A DNA stretch of 53,658 nucleotides, taken from assembly GCA_910575105.1 (NCBI GenBank), contig CAJTDK010000024.1, forward strand, positions 1 to 53,658, given 5' to 3'. The stretch is from Lachnospiraceae bacterium. Lineage in GTDB: Bacteria; Bacillota; Clostridia; Lachnospirales; Lachnospiraceae. Of this stretch, positions 34,175 to 42,485 are shown one piece after another. The translations under genes were made by a program, and so were the position numbers. The notes beneath the pieces were generated by a model that made no database searches, was not told the DNA's origin, and saw only the letters and a program-made list of their open reading frames with translations. Positions within the stretch are counted from its first letter, which is position 1. Every line of letters starts with the position of its first letter.

Positions 34175-35659
34175 TCAATCCATGACGGGAATACGAATAA
34201 TCACAGCTAACCCTCCCCTGTTTTCTGCCCTTATTGTTCCTCCATGGCCGATGATGATTTCCTTCACCACTGCCAGTCCGATGCCGCTTCCCTTCTCTGC
34301 ACTGTTTCTGGAATCATCTACTCTATAAAAGCTGTCAAATATCTGTTCCAGGCTTTCCTTCGGCACTCCCGGACCATCATCCTGGAATACCAGTTCCAGA
34401 CTGCTTCCCTCCAGTGTCCGTTTCAGGGAGATTATGACTCTCGAATTTTCTTTTCTCCGGTACCTCACCGTGTTTGCAAACAGATTATTGAAGATCCGTT
34501 TGAACTCTTCTCTGTCCATCCTGACCGGAAATTTTCCTTTCCCGCAGAAATATTCGATTTCCACCTGTTGGTTTTCCATATCCGGGCGCACAAGCTCCAG
34601 ATACTTTTCCACATAATCCTTAAAATCCGTTTCCTCCATGTGATACCGGAAGCCGGCATCCAGCCTGCTGTACTCAGAAAGGCTGTCTACAAGGCTGACC
34701 AGATTTCCGGTTCTTGTCTTTATGGCCTGCAGGTAACGGAGCCTCTTTTCCGGTGTATCTGCAATACCGTCTAAAAGTCCGTCCAAATATCCCATGATGG
34801 TCGTCAAAGGTGTCCGAAGGTCATGAGAAATCCCAGTGATCAGATCCCGTCTGCGCTTTTCATCCTTCAGCCGCTGCTGTACAGATTCCTGCAGGTAGGC
34901 ACGCATTTCATCAAAATCCCTGCATACCTGTCCAAACTCATCTTTTTTCTCATACTGCATGGGCGTATCCAGATTCCCCTCCCGGATCTCTTTTGTGCCA
35001 AGGCTCAATTTCCCAAGAGGCTTTAAAATACTGCCAGAAATCCACCAAGAGAGAACGCCGTTAATACACACGGTCAAAGCCACAAAAATAATCAGGATAA
35101 CAGCCAGATAACGCAGAATGCAGTTTTTCAGATAATTTACCATGGTTCCATCTGTTTCCTGGGGGTGGACAGCCGTAATGCAAAAGACGCTTTCCCCATG
35201 CCAGAAGGTGCTTTTAATTACAGAGACCTCATACCGGCTGGCTGTCAGCATCTTCGCATAATCAATGGCATCTCCCGCCACAGACCTTGCTGTTTCCAAA
35301 TCAGTTTCAGACAGGTTGGAATAGATGCTTTCTCCGTCCTTTGTGATCATAAAACGGTATCCCAGTCCGGACAGCTTATTTTCCAGATGGGTCATCTCAT
35401 CACTGTGCCGGATTTCTGCCTGGCAGTCGTCCATCTGCGGACAATCCCCCCAGTTGTTTTCCCACAGCTCCTGCTGATAGTTATAAATCATACTCTGGGC
35501 GAACTGCACTCCATTCTCATCACTGTACATGGATACAAAGGTATGCCAGTAGCTGCCCAGAGAGGTGTTCAGATAAACAATGAGCACAACCGTTGTAACT
35601 AAAATCGGTATCAGAACCATCATAATATTGGACAGCCTGATTTTCTTCTTAATGGTCAC
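34175..35659 (-). CDS. Sensor histidine kinase
   Basis: 494 residues. Two transmembrane helices (about 12-31 and 183-207) enclose an extracytoplasmic sensor of about 150 residues with several Cys (CPQMDDC). HAMP then phospho-acceptor His279 in GISHDLRTPLTTIMGY; ATP-binding boxes DDGPGVPKESLEQIFDSFYR and GSGIGLAVVKEIIIGHGG. The paired Cys residues could form a disulphide or sense metal or redox state (inference). It is the first gene of a long operon with a response-regulator box upstream, so it is probably autoregulated. Confidence 0.93.
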   Translation of the reverse strand: MTIKKKIRLSNIMMVLIPILVTTVVLIVYLNTSLGSYWHTFVSMYSDENGVQFAQSMIYNYQQELWENNWGDCPQMDDCQAEIRHSDEMTHLENKLSGLGYRFMITKDGESIYSNLSETDLETARSVAGDAIDYAKMLTASRYEVSVIKSTFWHGESVFCITAVHPQETDGTMVNYLKNCILRYLAVILIIFVALTVCINGVLSWWISGSILKPLGKLSLGTKEIREGNLDTPMQYEKKDEFGQVCRDFDEMRAYLQESVQQRLKDEKRRRDLITGISHDLRTPLTTIMGYLDGLLDGIADTPEKRLRYLQAIKTRTGNLVSLVDSLSEYSRLDAGFRYHMEETDFKDYVEKYLELVRPDMENQQVEIEYFCGKGKFPVRMDREEFKRIFNNLFANTVRYRRKENSRVIISLKRTLEGSSLELVFQDDGPGVPKESLEQIFDSFYRVDDSRNSAEKGSGIGLAVVKEIIIGHGGTIRAENRGGLAVIIRIPVMD

Positions 35660-35807
35660 TTTCCATATTCTCCTTTTCCTGCCATGTGTTTATGTATATT
35701 TCCAATGTCTGCGGCGGCATACCCTTTCGCTTATCTGTTTACGGAAGCAGAAATCTTATAGCCTGTGTTCAGATTAACATGGGAGGATAAAAGAATTCAC
35801 AAAGATA

Positions 35808-35825
35808 TCTAAACAATTTCTAAAC
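35808..35825 (-). promoter_or_regulatory. Predicted response-regulator box, copy 3 (kinase promoter)
   Basis: On the minus strand GTTTAGAAATTGTTTAGA contains TTTAGA twice, 11 bases apart, the helical-turn spacing of OmpR-type direct repeats. It overlaps the stop codon of the upstream flavodoxin gene and lies about 150 bp before the kinase start. Further similarity to copies 1 and 2 (ATGTTA...CTATAAGAT) follows. Confidence 0.62.
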
Positions 35826-36341
35826 TAAACTTTTTCCAAAGGCTTTCAGCTCTGCCAGCTTTTCTTCCGACTTGTTCTGTTTGTCATACGCCGTAAAAAT
35901 CCCCATATCTTCCAGCTTCAGATAATCCAAAAACGAATTCTGATACTCATAAATCGCCCCATCATACACATTATCGCTTCCAGAGCTTAAAATCAGAGCT
36001 GCTTTTTTCAGTTTTGCCGGTTTATCCAAGGCATAAATACGGTTAATGGCACATTGCAGCTGTCCGCTAAAGCTGTGATAATACACCGGGGATGCCAGCA
36101 CAATCATCTCCGCCTCTGAAAGAACCGGATAGACCTCCCGCATGTCATCCTGTTGGATACACTTGCCCTCTCCTTTGGTATGGCAGTATTCGCAGGCCAG
36201 GCATCCTGCAATGTTCTTTTGGCATATCGATACAACCGTAACCTCATGCCCATTTTCTCTTGCGCCTTCCACAAACGCCTCCACCAAAGCTGCCGTATTC
36301 CCATTGGGACGCGGGCTTCCGTTCAATACTAAAATTTTCAT
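35820..36341 (-). CDS. NADPH-dependent FMN reductase/flavodoxin-like protein
   Basis: 173 residues. FMN-binding P-loop LNGSPRPNGNTAALVEAF and the second flavin loop ASPVYYHSFSGQLQCAIN identify the family. A Cys-rich insert, CLACEYCHTKGEGKCIQQDD, is typical of the Fe-S flavoprotein-related group. Its start overlaps the upstream flavoprotein gene's stop by 4 bp. A decayed relative lies in the MATE leader at 18.2-18.4 kb. It is probably an electron carrier or quinone/nitro reductase serving the neighbouring oxidoreductase. Confidence 0.9.
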   Translation of the reverse strand: MKILVLNGSPRPNGNTAALVEAFVEGARENGHEVTVVSICQKNIAGCLACEYCHTKGEGKCIQQDDMREVYPVLSEAEMIVLASPVYYHSFSGQLQCAINRIYALDKPAKLKKAALILSSGSDNVYDGAIYEYQNSFLDYLKLEDMGIFTAYDKQNKSEEKLAELKAFGKSLV

Positions 36342-36877
36342 ACCTTCCTCCCCATTTCACGGGCTTTCTCCAGAGCGCCATGCCCCTTTGCGGCTCCCGG
36401 AACATCCACACCTCCTGCAAAGACACTTCCCGCAAAATGTGCCTTTGCAAAGCAGGCAACAAATCCTTCCAGACCTTTCCTCGCCCCGTCCATGGCATGT
36501 TCGTCCCCATCCGCAGCAGTCGCCAGAAGATACACATCCCGATACGCATAATCCGCTGTATATAAGGGATTTGCCCGATCCAATATGGTCTTCATCTGAC
36601 CGCTCATCTCATAGTAGTAAATGGGTGTGGCAAATACCAGTACATCCGCATGCAGCATTTTCTCCACAATCTCTCCAGCATCATCCCGGATAACACAGCT
36701 TCCTGTTTTCTGACAGGCCAGACAGCCTTTACAAAACCCGATGGTTTTGTTTTTCAGACTTACTGTTTCCACCTCGTGCCCTGCCTCCCTTGCACCGTTC
36801 ATAAACGCCTCTGCCAGCATATCCGAATTGCTCTCTTTTCTCAGACTGGTCGAAATCACTAATATTTTCTTACTCAT
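36338..36877 (-). CDS. NADPH-dependent FMN reductase-like flavoprotein
   Basis: 179 residues from MSKKILVISTSLRKESNSDM. The P-loop is STSLRKESNSDMLAEAF; the flavin loop is ATPIYYYEMSGQMKTILDRA. A CKGCLACQKTGSC motif (three Cys in CxxCxxC order plus one) recalls iron-sulphur flavoproteins. Together with the downstream gene (4-bp overlap) it forms a flavoprotein pair. ATG 36877 is preferred over an upstream GTG for spacing to GGAAAG. Confidence 0.9.
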   Translation of the reverse strand: MSKKILVISTSLRKESNSDMLAEAFMNGAREAGHEVETVSLKNKTIGFCKGCLACQKTGSCVIRDDAGEIVEKMLHADVLVFATPIYYYEMSGQMKTILDRANPLYTADYAYRDVYLLATAADGDEHAMDGARKGLEGFVACFAKAHFAGSVFAGGVDVPGAAKGHGALEKAREMGRKV

Positions 36878-36909
36878 CTTCACTTTCCTTCTTTCTCTTA
36901 GATTTCATC

Positions 36910-37149
36910 CTATCTCTTTCCTGTTGGTTTTCCCTGAATCTGATAAATCAGATAATCCAGGCAGGAAATCCTTTTTTCATCCTTGTGTACCCTGCCAAGC
37001 AGATATTCCCTTTGGTGTTCCAGCAGTTCCAACTGTTTCGCCTGCTGCCCCTTATCAAACCATCCCATAAAATCCCGGATCATTTCGTTTTCACATCCCG
37101 CATCCTCCAGATTCTGTATTACAGATTCCCTGCTTCCTGTGGCTATCAT
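36910..37149 (-). CDS. Small helical protein of unknown function, first gene of flavoprotein operon
   Basis: 79 residues from MIATGSRESVIQNLEDAGCE. It is mostly helical (FMGWFDKGQQAKQLELLEHQ, then a basic stretch) with one Cys. ATG 37149 follows a GGGGGT ribosome site. It precedes the two flavoproteins by 33 bp and follows the probable LysR box at 37202-37236. I do not recognise a named domain; its position suggests an accessory factor for the flavoproteins. Longer readings from further upstream cross the promoter and are not real. Confidence 0.7.
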   Translation of the reverse strand: MIATGSRESVIQNLEDAGCENEMIRDFMGWFDKGQQAKQLELLEHQREYLLGRVHKDEKRISCLDYLIYQIQGKPTGKR

Positions 37150-37201
37150 ACCTGCACCCCCTGACGTTTTTGATAATTTTACTATAAGGCTATATATGGC
37201 A

Positions 37202-37236
37202 AATAGCAAATATTTAGATATAATTTGTTTGTATAG
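37202..37236. promoter_or_regulatory. Predicted LysR box, copy 3 (divergent promoter)
   Basis: A 35-bp element of the same type as 18451-18485 and 27255-27289 (AATAGCAAATATTTAG at one end, TTTGTTTGTATAG at the other). It lies between the flavoprotein operon and the divergent lysR gene, the classical site for LysR autoregulation and activation. On the minus strand GCCTTATAGT supplies a -10-like box. Confidence 0.7.
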
Positions 37237-37368
37237 TTGAAAACTATGGAAAGCTATGATAGAATTTTTTAAAGTCAATCTGTCCTGTCGATTGGTTCCT
37301 ATCCCCTGAAATGCAAATGACATTCTCAACGTGCGGCAGACAATAAACAGACAACAAGGAGCAGATAT

Positions 37369-38256
37369 ATGGAAATACGGGTACTTCAATACTTTCTTGC
37401 CATTGCAAGAGAACAAAGCATTATACGGGCCGCCGAGTCCCTTCATCTCTCCCAGCCTACTCTTTCCACACAGATTAAAAATATGGAGGAGGAACTGGGG
37501 AAGCAGCTGCTGATCCGCGGCACAAAGGGTTCCCGCAAGGTTACGCTGACAGAAGAGGGAATGATCCTCCGAAAAAGAGCAGAAGAAATTCTGGATCTGG
37601 TAAAGAAAACAGAAAACGAAATTATACTTTCTGACAATGTGATTATCGGAGATGTATACATTGGAGCCGGAGAAACAGATGGTGTCCGCCTGCTGGCAAA
37701 GGCTGCCGGAAAACTGAAAAAGCTGTATCCCGGAATCCATTACCACATTTCCAGCGGAAATGCGGTATTTGTCAGGGAGCAGCTGGATAAAGGACTGATT
37801 GATTTCGGAATTATATTGGGAACGCCTGATCTGACCAAATACGAAGCATTAAAACTTCCGGCAAAGGATGTCTGGGGTGTTCTGATGCCAAAGGATTCTC
37901 CCCTGGCCGAAAAAGAATTCATTTCCCCCGAAGACCTGTGGGGGCAGCCACTGCTGATATCCCAACAGGAGGCCGATGGCGGAGAGCTTGTCCAGTGGAT
38001 GAAACGCAGTATATCGGAACTGGATATTGTTATGACTTACAATCTGCTGTTCAATGCCTCGCTTCTTGTGGAAGAGGGACTTGGGTACGCAATCTGCTTT
38101 GACAGAATCATCAATACTTCCGGTAACAGCAGACTCTGTTTCCGTCCCCTATACCCTACCATCGAGATTGAAATGTATATGATTTGGAAAAAGTATCAGG
38201 TTTTTTCCAAACCTGCTGAAAAATTCTTGTTGATGATGCAGGAAAATATAGAGTAA
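37369..38256 (+). CDS. LysR-family transcriptional regulator
   Basis: 295 residues. N-terminal winged helix (MEIRVLQYFLAIAREQSIIR, AAESLHLSQPTLSTQIKNME) then a two-lobed effector-binding domain (IGAGETDGVRLLAKAAGKLK, ...LPAKDVWGVLMPKDSPL, VEEGLGYAICFD). It is the only long + strand gene of the cluster, divergent from the flavoprotein operon. The 35-bp box between them, repeated in two other promoters, makes it the likely master regulator of the flavoproteins, the MATE pump and the long hydrolase operon. AAGGAG precedes ATG 37369. Confidence 0.94.
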   Translation: MEIRVLQYFLAIAREQSIIRAAESLHLSQPTLSTQIKNMEEELGKQLLIRGTKGSRKVTLTEEGMILRKRAEEILDLVKKTENEIILSDNVIIGDVYIGAGETDGVRLLAKAAGKLKKLYPGIHYHISSGNAVFVREQLDKGLIDFGIILGTPDLTKYEALKLPAKDVWGVLMPKDSPLAEKEFISPEDLWGQPLLISQQEADGGELVQWMKRSISELDIVMTYNLLFNASLLVEEGLGYAICFDRIINTSGNSRLCFRPLYPTIEIEMYMIWKKYQVFSKPAEKFLLMMQENIE

Positions 38257-38291
38257 CAGCGAATGACTATAAAAATCCACTGACATTAGCA

Positions 38292-38429
38292 ATGCAAAAT
38301 CTGGATAATGAAGATAATCAGGCAACTAAAACAGCAGATGGCTGGAAAATAAGCAAAGATGATTTGACCATCCAGCCATCTTGTTACCCCATCATTAAGG
38401 GAACCTTGATTGGATTTCCCGATGATTAG
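38292..38429 (+). CDS. Doubtful 45-codon ORF or gene remnant after lysR
   Basis: ATG 38292 to TAG 38427-38429 encodes 45 residues (for example DGWKISKDDLTIQPSCYPII). No good ribosome site is seen and the frame is open upstream to near the lysR stop. A terminator hairpin falls inside it. It may be a fragment of another gene; I recognise no family. Confidence 0.2.
   Translation: MQNLDNEDNQATKTADGWKISKDDLTIQPSCYPIIKGTLIGFPDD
38336..38381 (+). terminator. Terminator downstream of lysR
   Basis: AGATGGCTGGA (38336-38346) pairs exactly with 38371-38381, and TTGTT follows. About 80 bp past the lysR stop, it probably ends that transcript. Confidence 0.6.
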
Positions 38430-38544
38430 CTGTTATGAGGCAAGTAAATTAGGAAATTAACCAAGTTCCGTGTGCTACCTCATTCCTTTGCTTTCGGATA
38501 TACTGCTCCATACTGTACTAAGTGGAGGCTTTGCTTATCAGCTA

Positions 38545-40107
38545 CTATACTTTCCATTCATCATCAAACTCCATTAAAAATACCGGAAAACTTTTCTTAT
38601 CATCCTCGTCTTCTCCACGCTTTAATTCTTCAATATGAACCGCCATAGTAAGATCAATCAACCACTCTCTTACTATTTCCAATAACTCCATGGTATATTG
38701 TAATAAACCGTTCTCCGTTATATGGTAAAATGAATCCTCCCCTATGCTCTTCTCTTCCTTCTTATCATTATATAAAGTCCCACTATGAACTTTTACAAAT
38801 TTGTGCTCCAATGCATTCCGCAAGACTTGTATATTTTTTTCATAAGGAGTATCCGCATCACCAAATTTTTTATTAAACTCATTGCAAATCCAAAACATAG
38901 ATTTCAACGCTATATTATCAGCCAGAATCAACCTATTTTTATACTTGTAATTCTTCTTCCCTTTCCCATATTCAGATAACCATATTGTCCGATAATTCAC
39001 GTCTCTCTCTTGAATTCCAAGCTCCCAGTAATCATTTATAAAAAAAGCAACTTTATCAAAAATGGAATATGACTGCCGAAATGCAGTTTTTAATCCTTCG
39101 ATTCGTATCGAATACTGCGGATAATCATACAAATTTATCAAATGCGTTTCCTTATCTGCAAAATGAGTTTCTTCACGCTCATAAAAGGCCTCATAGCACA
39201 AGTATCTGGCATATATATATTCTTGCTTTAATTGGTTAAACATTCCAAAATATCTTGGCGGTTCTATCTGCTCTATATGTGTAATCATATCTGGTAGTTG
39301 CAAAGAATCTGTAGCAAAACAAGACAATTCATGCGGAAGATCATTTAAAGGATTTAAAAACAAATGATGATGTAAACACCATCTGCGATATGCCTCTTCC
39401 TGTTCTTCTCCTAAAGAATATTCTGATATTTCTAATTTGTTTTCCAAAAATGTTTCCTTAATTTCATCAGTATAAGAATTCACACATCTTTCAAAATATT
39501 TTCTGGCAGACACATGGACATCTGCCTTTTTTAAAGAGGATTTTAAATAATTATATGCAAAATGATGTAAGTATGCCGTATGACCAGGATCATGTACAAG
39601 TGCTGAATAATGCTGCAATGCACGCCCCATGTTACCTTCTGCCATCCCAAATTCGGGATTAATTTCTAAAACTTTACGATAAAATTTCATAGCCGCTGCT
39701 TTTCTGCCGCAATCCTCCAATGCATTTGCATAGTTAGTGTACAGCTGTAATTTCAATCCTCTTATATAAGGTTCAAATTCTTCCTTCAATAATTCCGGAT
39801 CGTCCAAAAGTTCAAGGCTATGTCTAAAACAGTATAATTCGTGCTCCAATGAAACATCTTTTTTTTCTAAAGATAACTTTGCTTCATCACTTTCGACTGA
39901 ATATCCATGTGTCCTTAAATTTCCATAAGAAGTTCCCATACAATAGTATAAAGGAGCATATATTGCATCTGTATATTTTTTCAAAAAGTCCTCTAATTCG
40001 GACAAAAGTTCCCTTATAGCCTGAACATCATTATTATCACTGGCCACATCAAAACGTTGGGCATATTCTTCACATAACTTTGGAAATGGATTAACAAAAT
40101 CTTTCAT
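38545..40107 (-). CDS. LA2681-like HEPN-domain protein with TPR-like repeats
   Basis: 520 residues. The N-terminal half (about 1-230) is helical with TPR-like pairs (YTNYANALEDCGRKAAAMKF, YRKVLEINPEFGMAEGNMGR). The C-terminal half has the LA2681-type HEPN pattern: FDKVAFFINDYWELGI, FWICNEFNKKF, then RNALEH, where Arg430 and His435 form the R-x4-H ribonuclease motif. HEPN proteins of this kind cleave RNA in phage defence or abortive infection. It is AT-rich, last in a three-gene minus-strand block with an AlbA_2 protein and a predicted nuclease. No membrane segment. Confidence 0.82.
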   Translation of the reverse strand: MKDFVNPFPKLCEEYAQRFDVASDNNDVQAIRELLSELEDFLKKYTDAIYAPLYYCMGTSYGNLRTHGYSVESDEAKLSLEKKDVSLEHELYCFRHSLELLDDPELLKEEFEPYIRGLKLQLYTNYANALEDCGRKAAAMKFYRKVLEINPEFGMAEGNMGRALQHYSALVHDPGHTAYLHHFAYNYLKSSLKKADVHVSARKYFERCVNSYTDEIKETFLENKLEISEYSLGEEQEEAYRRWCLHHHLFLNPLNDLPHELSCFATDSLQLPDMITHIEQIEPPRYFGMFNQLKQEYIYARYLCYEAFYEREETHFADKETHLINLYDYPQYSIRIEGLKTAFRQSYSIFDKVAFFINDYWELGIQERDVNYRTIWLSEYGKGKKNYKYKNRLILADNIALKSMFWICNEFNKKFGDADTPYEKNIQVLRNALEHKFVKVHSGTLYNDKKEEKSIGEDSFYHITENGLLQYTMELLEIVREWLIDLTMAVHIEELKRGEDEDDKKSFPVFLMEFDDEWKV

Positions 40108-40251
40108 TCTTCATACCTTTCAATGTATACTACCACTTAACGGTTACCCACAAAGTAACACCGCTAAAGCATTCGTGATTATTCCATAAATTATTCTGCT
40201 TCATTCATTTTCACATCGTAACGTTTAAGTCATAAGATATATTACATAAAG

Positions 40252-41601
40252 CTACTGATTAACAAAATCAAAAATTTCTTTTTCTCTAATCAAATCAATA
40301 CGCATTATCTCGTCTATTTTTTCCGTTCTCTTTCCAACCTCTCTTTTTGCTTCTTGTAATAAATATTCATCTGTAAGATATTGCGGCCGAAGATAATGAA
40401 CATTCCTAATAGATTGATCCTTCTCCATTTTTACCCATATGCAGACCAAACAATCCCTATCGAAATCAACTTTTATCTTTTCTGATTCATCCAAACTATA
40501 GTATTCCATAGGCGAAAAATCATTGTACTGCCGCGAATACTCATCGATTAGTATATGAAATCCTTGTTGTAGCATTTTAGAAAAATTCAGTCTGCATACA
40601 ATCGGATATGTATTGCTTGTATGTACTAATATGTTCCCCTGCCAGAAAAATTGCGTAACAGATGTATCTTCAAAACATTGAATATCTAATTTATTCTTTG
40701 CAAATGGATTATGAAAAAGAAATAATCCGTCTGTCAACATTTCCGGAGAGTCTATTCCCACATGATGCAACTTATAGGGCATTTTTGTATCTTCATAATC
40801 TCGTCTCAAATTATAAACCTCATTCATTGAAAAATACCCTTCTGATTTCGCCAAAGAAGTTAATTTCCCAAGTGTAGTTGTGCATGAATACAAAATTGCA
40901 GAAATTCCACTATACTTGTCAGAATTAAACAAACCTACTGGTATTGTCGAATCCGTTTCTGGTTTCTGCACCTCACTCACTGAAACATAACTATTTTCTT
41001 CTGGCACATAGTACATCCCATATAGCAGTGTCATCATCGGGTATATAAATTCACGCCCGTAATTCACCTGGCTATAGGAAGACATTGCAATCACAAATGG
41101 TACATCTGCTTTAACCCAATCACACTTTGAATACTCATTCTCATATTTTTTCATTTTAGAGGTTATTGCATTCGACTGCCTTACAACAGCCTCATGCTGA
41201 ATTTGAAAAAAATCCTCTTGATTCTTTGGTGGAATAAACATATCCATCAAATCTTCCATCCCTCTATCCGATTCTGGTCTGCCCTGACTTTTTATATTTG
41301 CAACTACAGCTTCTACATTAAATTCATAAGGAGCCTTTATCATAAAATCAGGTCTGTTATGAGTTTGGTCTAAGACAAATCCTGCTTCTCTAAAACAAGC
41401 ATAGAGATAAAATTCCCAAAAACTTGCATGAAAAGTTTTCTGGAATTCTTGCACCATTTTATTATCTCTATCTACTAAGCCTTCTACCCAACGTTGAAGA
41501 ATTATTCTTTCTCCCTCCCCGTATGGGTCTTCTTTTAGCAGCTTGAACTTTGTATGCCATTGACCTTCACTAACCTTTTTCAATGGTTCAAACAAATCCA
41601 T
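40252..41601 (-). CDS. Predicted PD-(D/E)XK nuclease-like protein, unknown family
   Basis: 449 residues. Around 60-100 the pattern FWEFYLYACFREAGFVLDQT, NRPDFMIKAP and FNVEAVVAN fits a restriction-endonuclease-like fold: Glu63 on the first helix, Asp85 in PDF, and Glu97 in VEAV, although the usual Lys is not obvious. The remaining 350 residues are not recognised and show no transmembrane helix. ATG 41601 is chosen; a GTG twelve bases earlier is possible. It is the middle gene between the AlbA_2 and HEPN genes, AT-rich like both. Confidence 0.6.
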   Translation of the reverse strand: MDLFEPLKKVSEGQWHTKFKLLKEDPYGEGERIILQRWVEGLVDRDNKMVQEFQKTFHASFWEFYLYACFREAGFVLDQTHNRPDFMIKAPYEFNVEAVVANIKSQGRPESDRGMEDLMDMFIPPKNQEDFFQIQHEAVVRQSNAITSKMKKYENEYSKCDWVKADVPFVIAMSSYSQVNYGREFIYPMMTLLYGMYYVPEENSYVSVSEVQKPETDSTIPVGLFNSDKYSGISAILYSCTTTLGKLTSLAKSEGYFSMNEVYNLRRDYEDTKMPYKLHHVGIDSPEMLTDGLFLFHNPFAKNKLDIQCFEDTSVTQFFWQGNILVHTSNTYPIVCRLNFSKMLQQGFHILIDEYSRQYNDFSPMEYYSLDESEKIKVDFDRDCLVCIWVKMEKDQSIRNVHYLRPQYLTDEYLLQEAKREVGKRTEKIDEIMRIDLIREKEIFDFVNQ

Positions 41602-41672
41602 ATTATTTTTCACTTCCTCATTCCAAAAATTATGCTTTGTCTACCCTATGGTATCTGCCAGATTACATAAGT

Positions 41673-42485
41673 TTATTTCAGATCTAACACACTCTCTATT
41701 TTGATTTTTTTCTTTTTAATCATGTTAGCAACAAATTCTTCAAAATCTTCTTCTGGGTAAAATGGGTTTTTCGTTCTTTCTACCTCTCCCAGACTTTCAG
41801 AAATTGACTGGAATCTTTCCAACAACGCTTGTCCAACATTCAAAATATTTTTATGTATCACATTTTCTTTTGCACCTACATATTCATATAAAACTTTTAA
41901 TTGTTCCAAATGTTCTTCTAATGCTAATTTAGAACCTTCTGCATACATGGATCTGATTTTTTTATCAATCAGTTCACTTAGTTCAAAGGAATTTGCCTTA
42001 ACTGTTTTAGTTCCTTTTCTTATAAAAACACATCCCACTTGATTTTCATTACTATCTCTATCCCACATATAGGGCAGATCTTTATCATCTGAATAGATTA
42101 CTATCATCTGATACATCTTATTCTCTATTTTAGAGTATGCTTCTCCAGAAAAATCGAAATCTAAAATATTAAATTTAACTGTATTCGGCAAAAACTTTGA
42201 AATTTTTGAGTGTTGTTTTTCCTTATCAACTATTTCCTCTAATCCTATGGCCTCTATTGTACCATCCTCTTTTTCCTCAACTCCAAAGATTACCACACCT
42301 CCGCCTGTATTAGCAATGCCCAAAATAATTTCCGATAATTTCTGTGGCTCTATCCATATCTTTTTAAAATCTATACTATCTTGTTCACCAACTCCATCAA
42401 AAACAAGATCAATAAACTTTTCCCTTGTTGGATCCTGCAAAAACCTATACATATATTCCTTTATATCAAGCATTTTCTCTGACAT
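41673..42485 (-). CDS. Schlafen-type AlbA_2 (putative DNA-binding/ATPase) domain protein
   Basis: 270 residues. The N-terminal domain (about 35-165) has the AlbA_2 motifs: DSIDFKKIWIEPQKLSEIIL, ANTGGGVVIFGVEEKEDGTI and a late VGCVFIRKGTKTVKAN strand. The C-terminal 90 residues are helical (LALEEHLEQLKVLYEYVGAK) and end in a basic stretch, KKKKIK. AlbA_2/Schlafen proteins occur in many mobile-element defence loci, and eukaryotic Schlafens cleave tRNA. First gene of the AT-rich block, 71 bp from the next. It lies next to the ICE relaxase. Confidence 0.82.
   Translation of the reverse strand: MSEKMLDIKEYMYRFLQDPTREKFIDLVFDGVGEQDSIDFKKIWIEPQKLSEIILGIANTGGGVVIFGVEEKEDGTIEAIGLEEIVDKEKQHSKISKFLPNTVKFNILDFDFSGEAYSKIENKMYQMIVIYSDDKDLPYMWDRDSNENQVGCVFIRKGTKTVKANSFELSELIDKKIRSMYAEGSKLALEEHLEQLKVLYEYVGAKENVIHKNILNVGQALLERFQSISESLGEVERTKNPFYPEEDFEEFVANMIKKKKIKIESVLDLK

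Noticed and set aside
36910..37746. A 278-codon minus-strand reading frame from 37746
   Set aside because: Its N-terminal 199 codons lie antisense to lysR and cross the divergent promoter. Only the 79 codons from ATG 37149 have a ribosome site.
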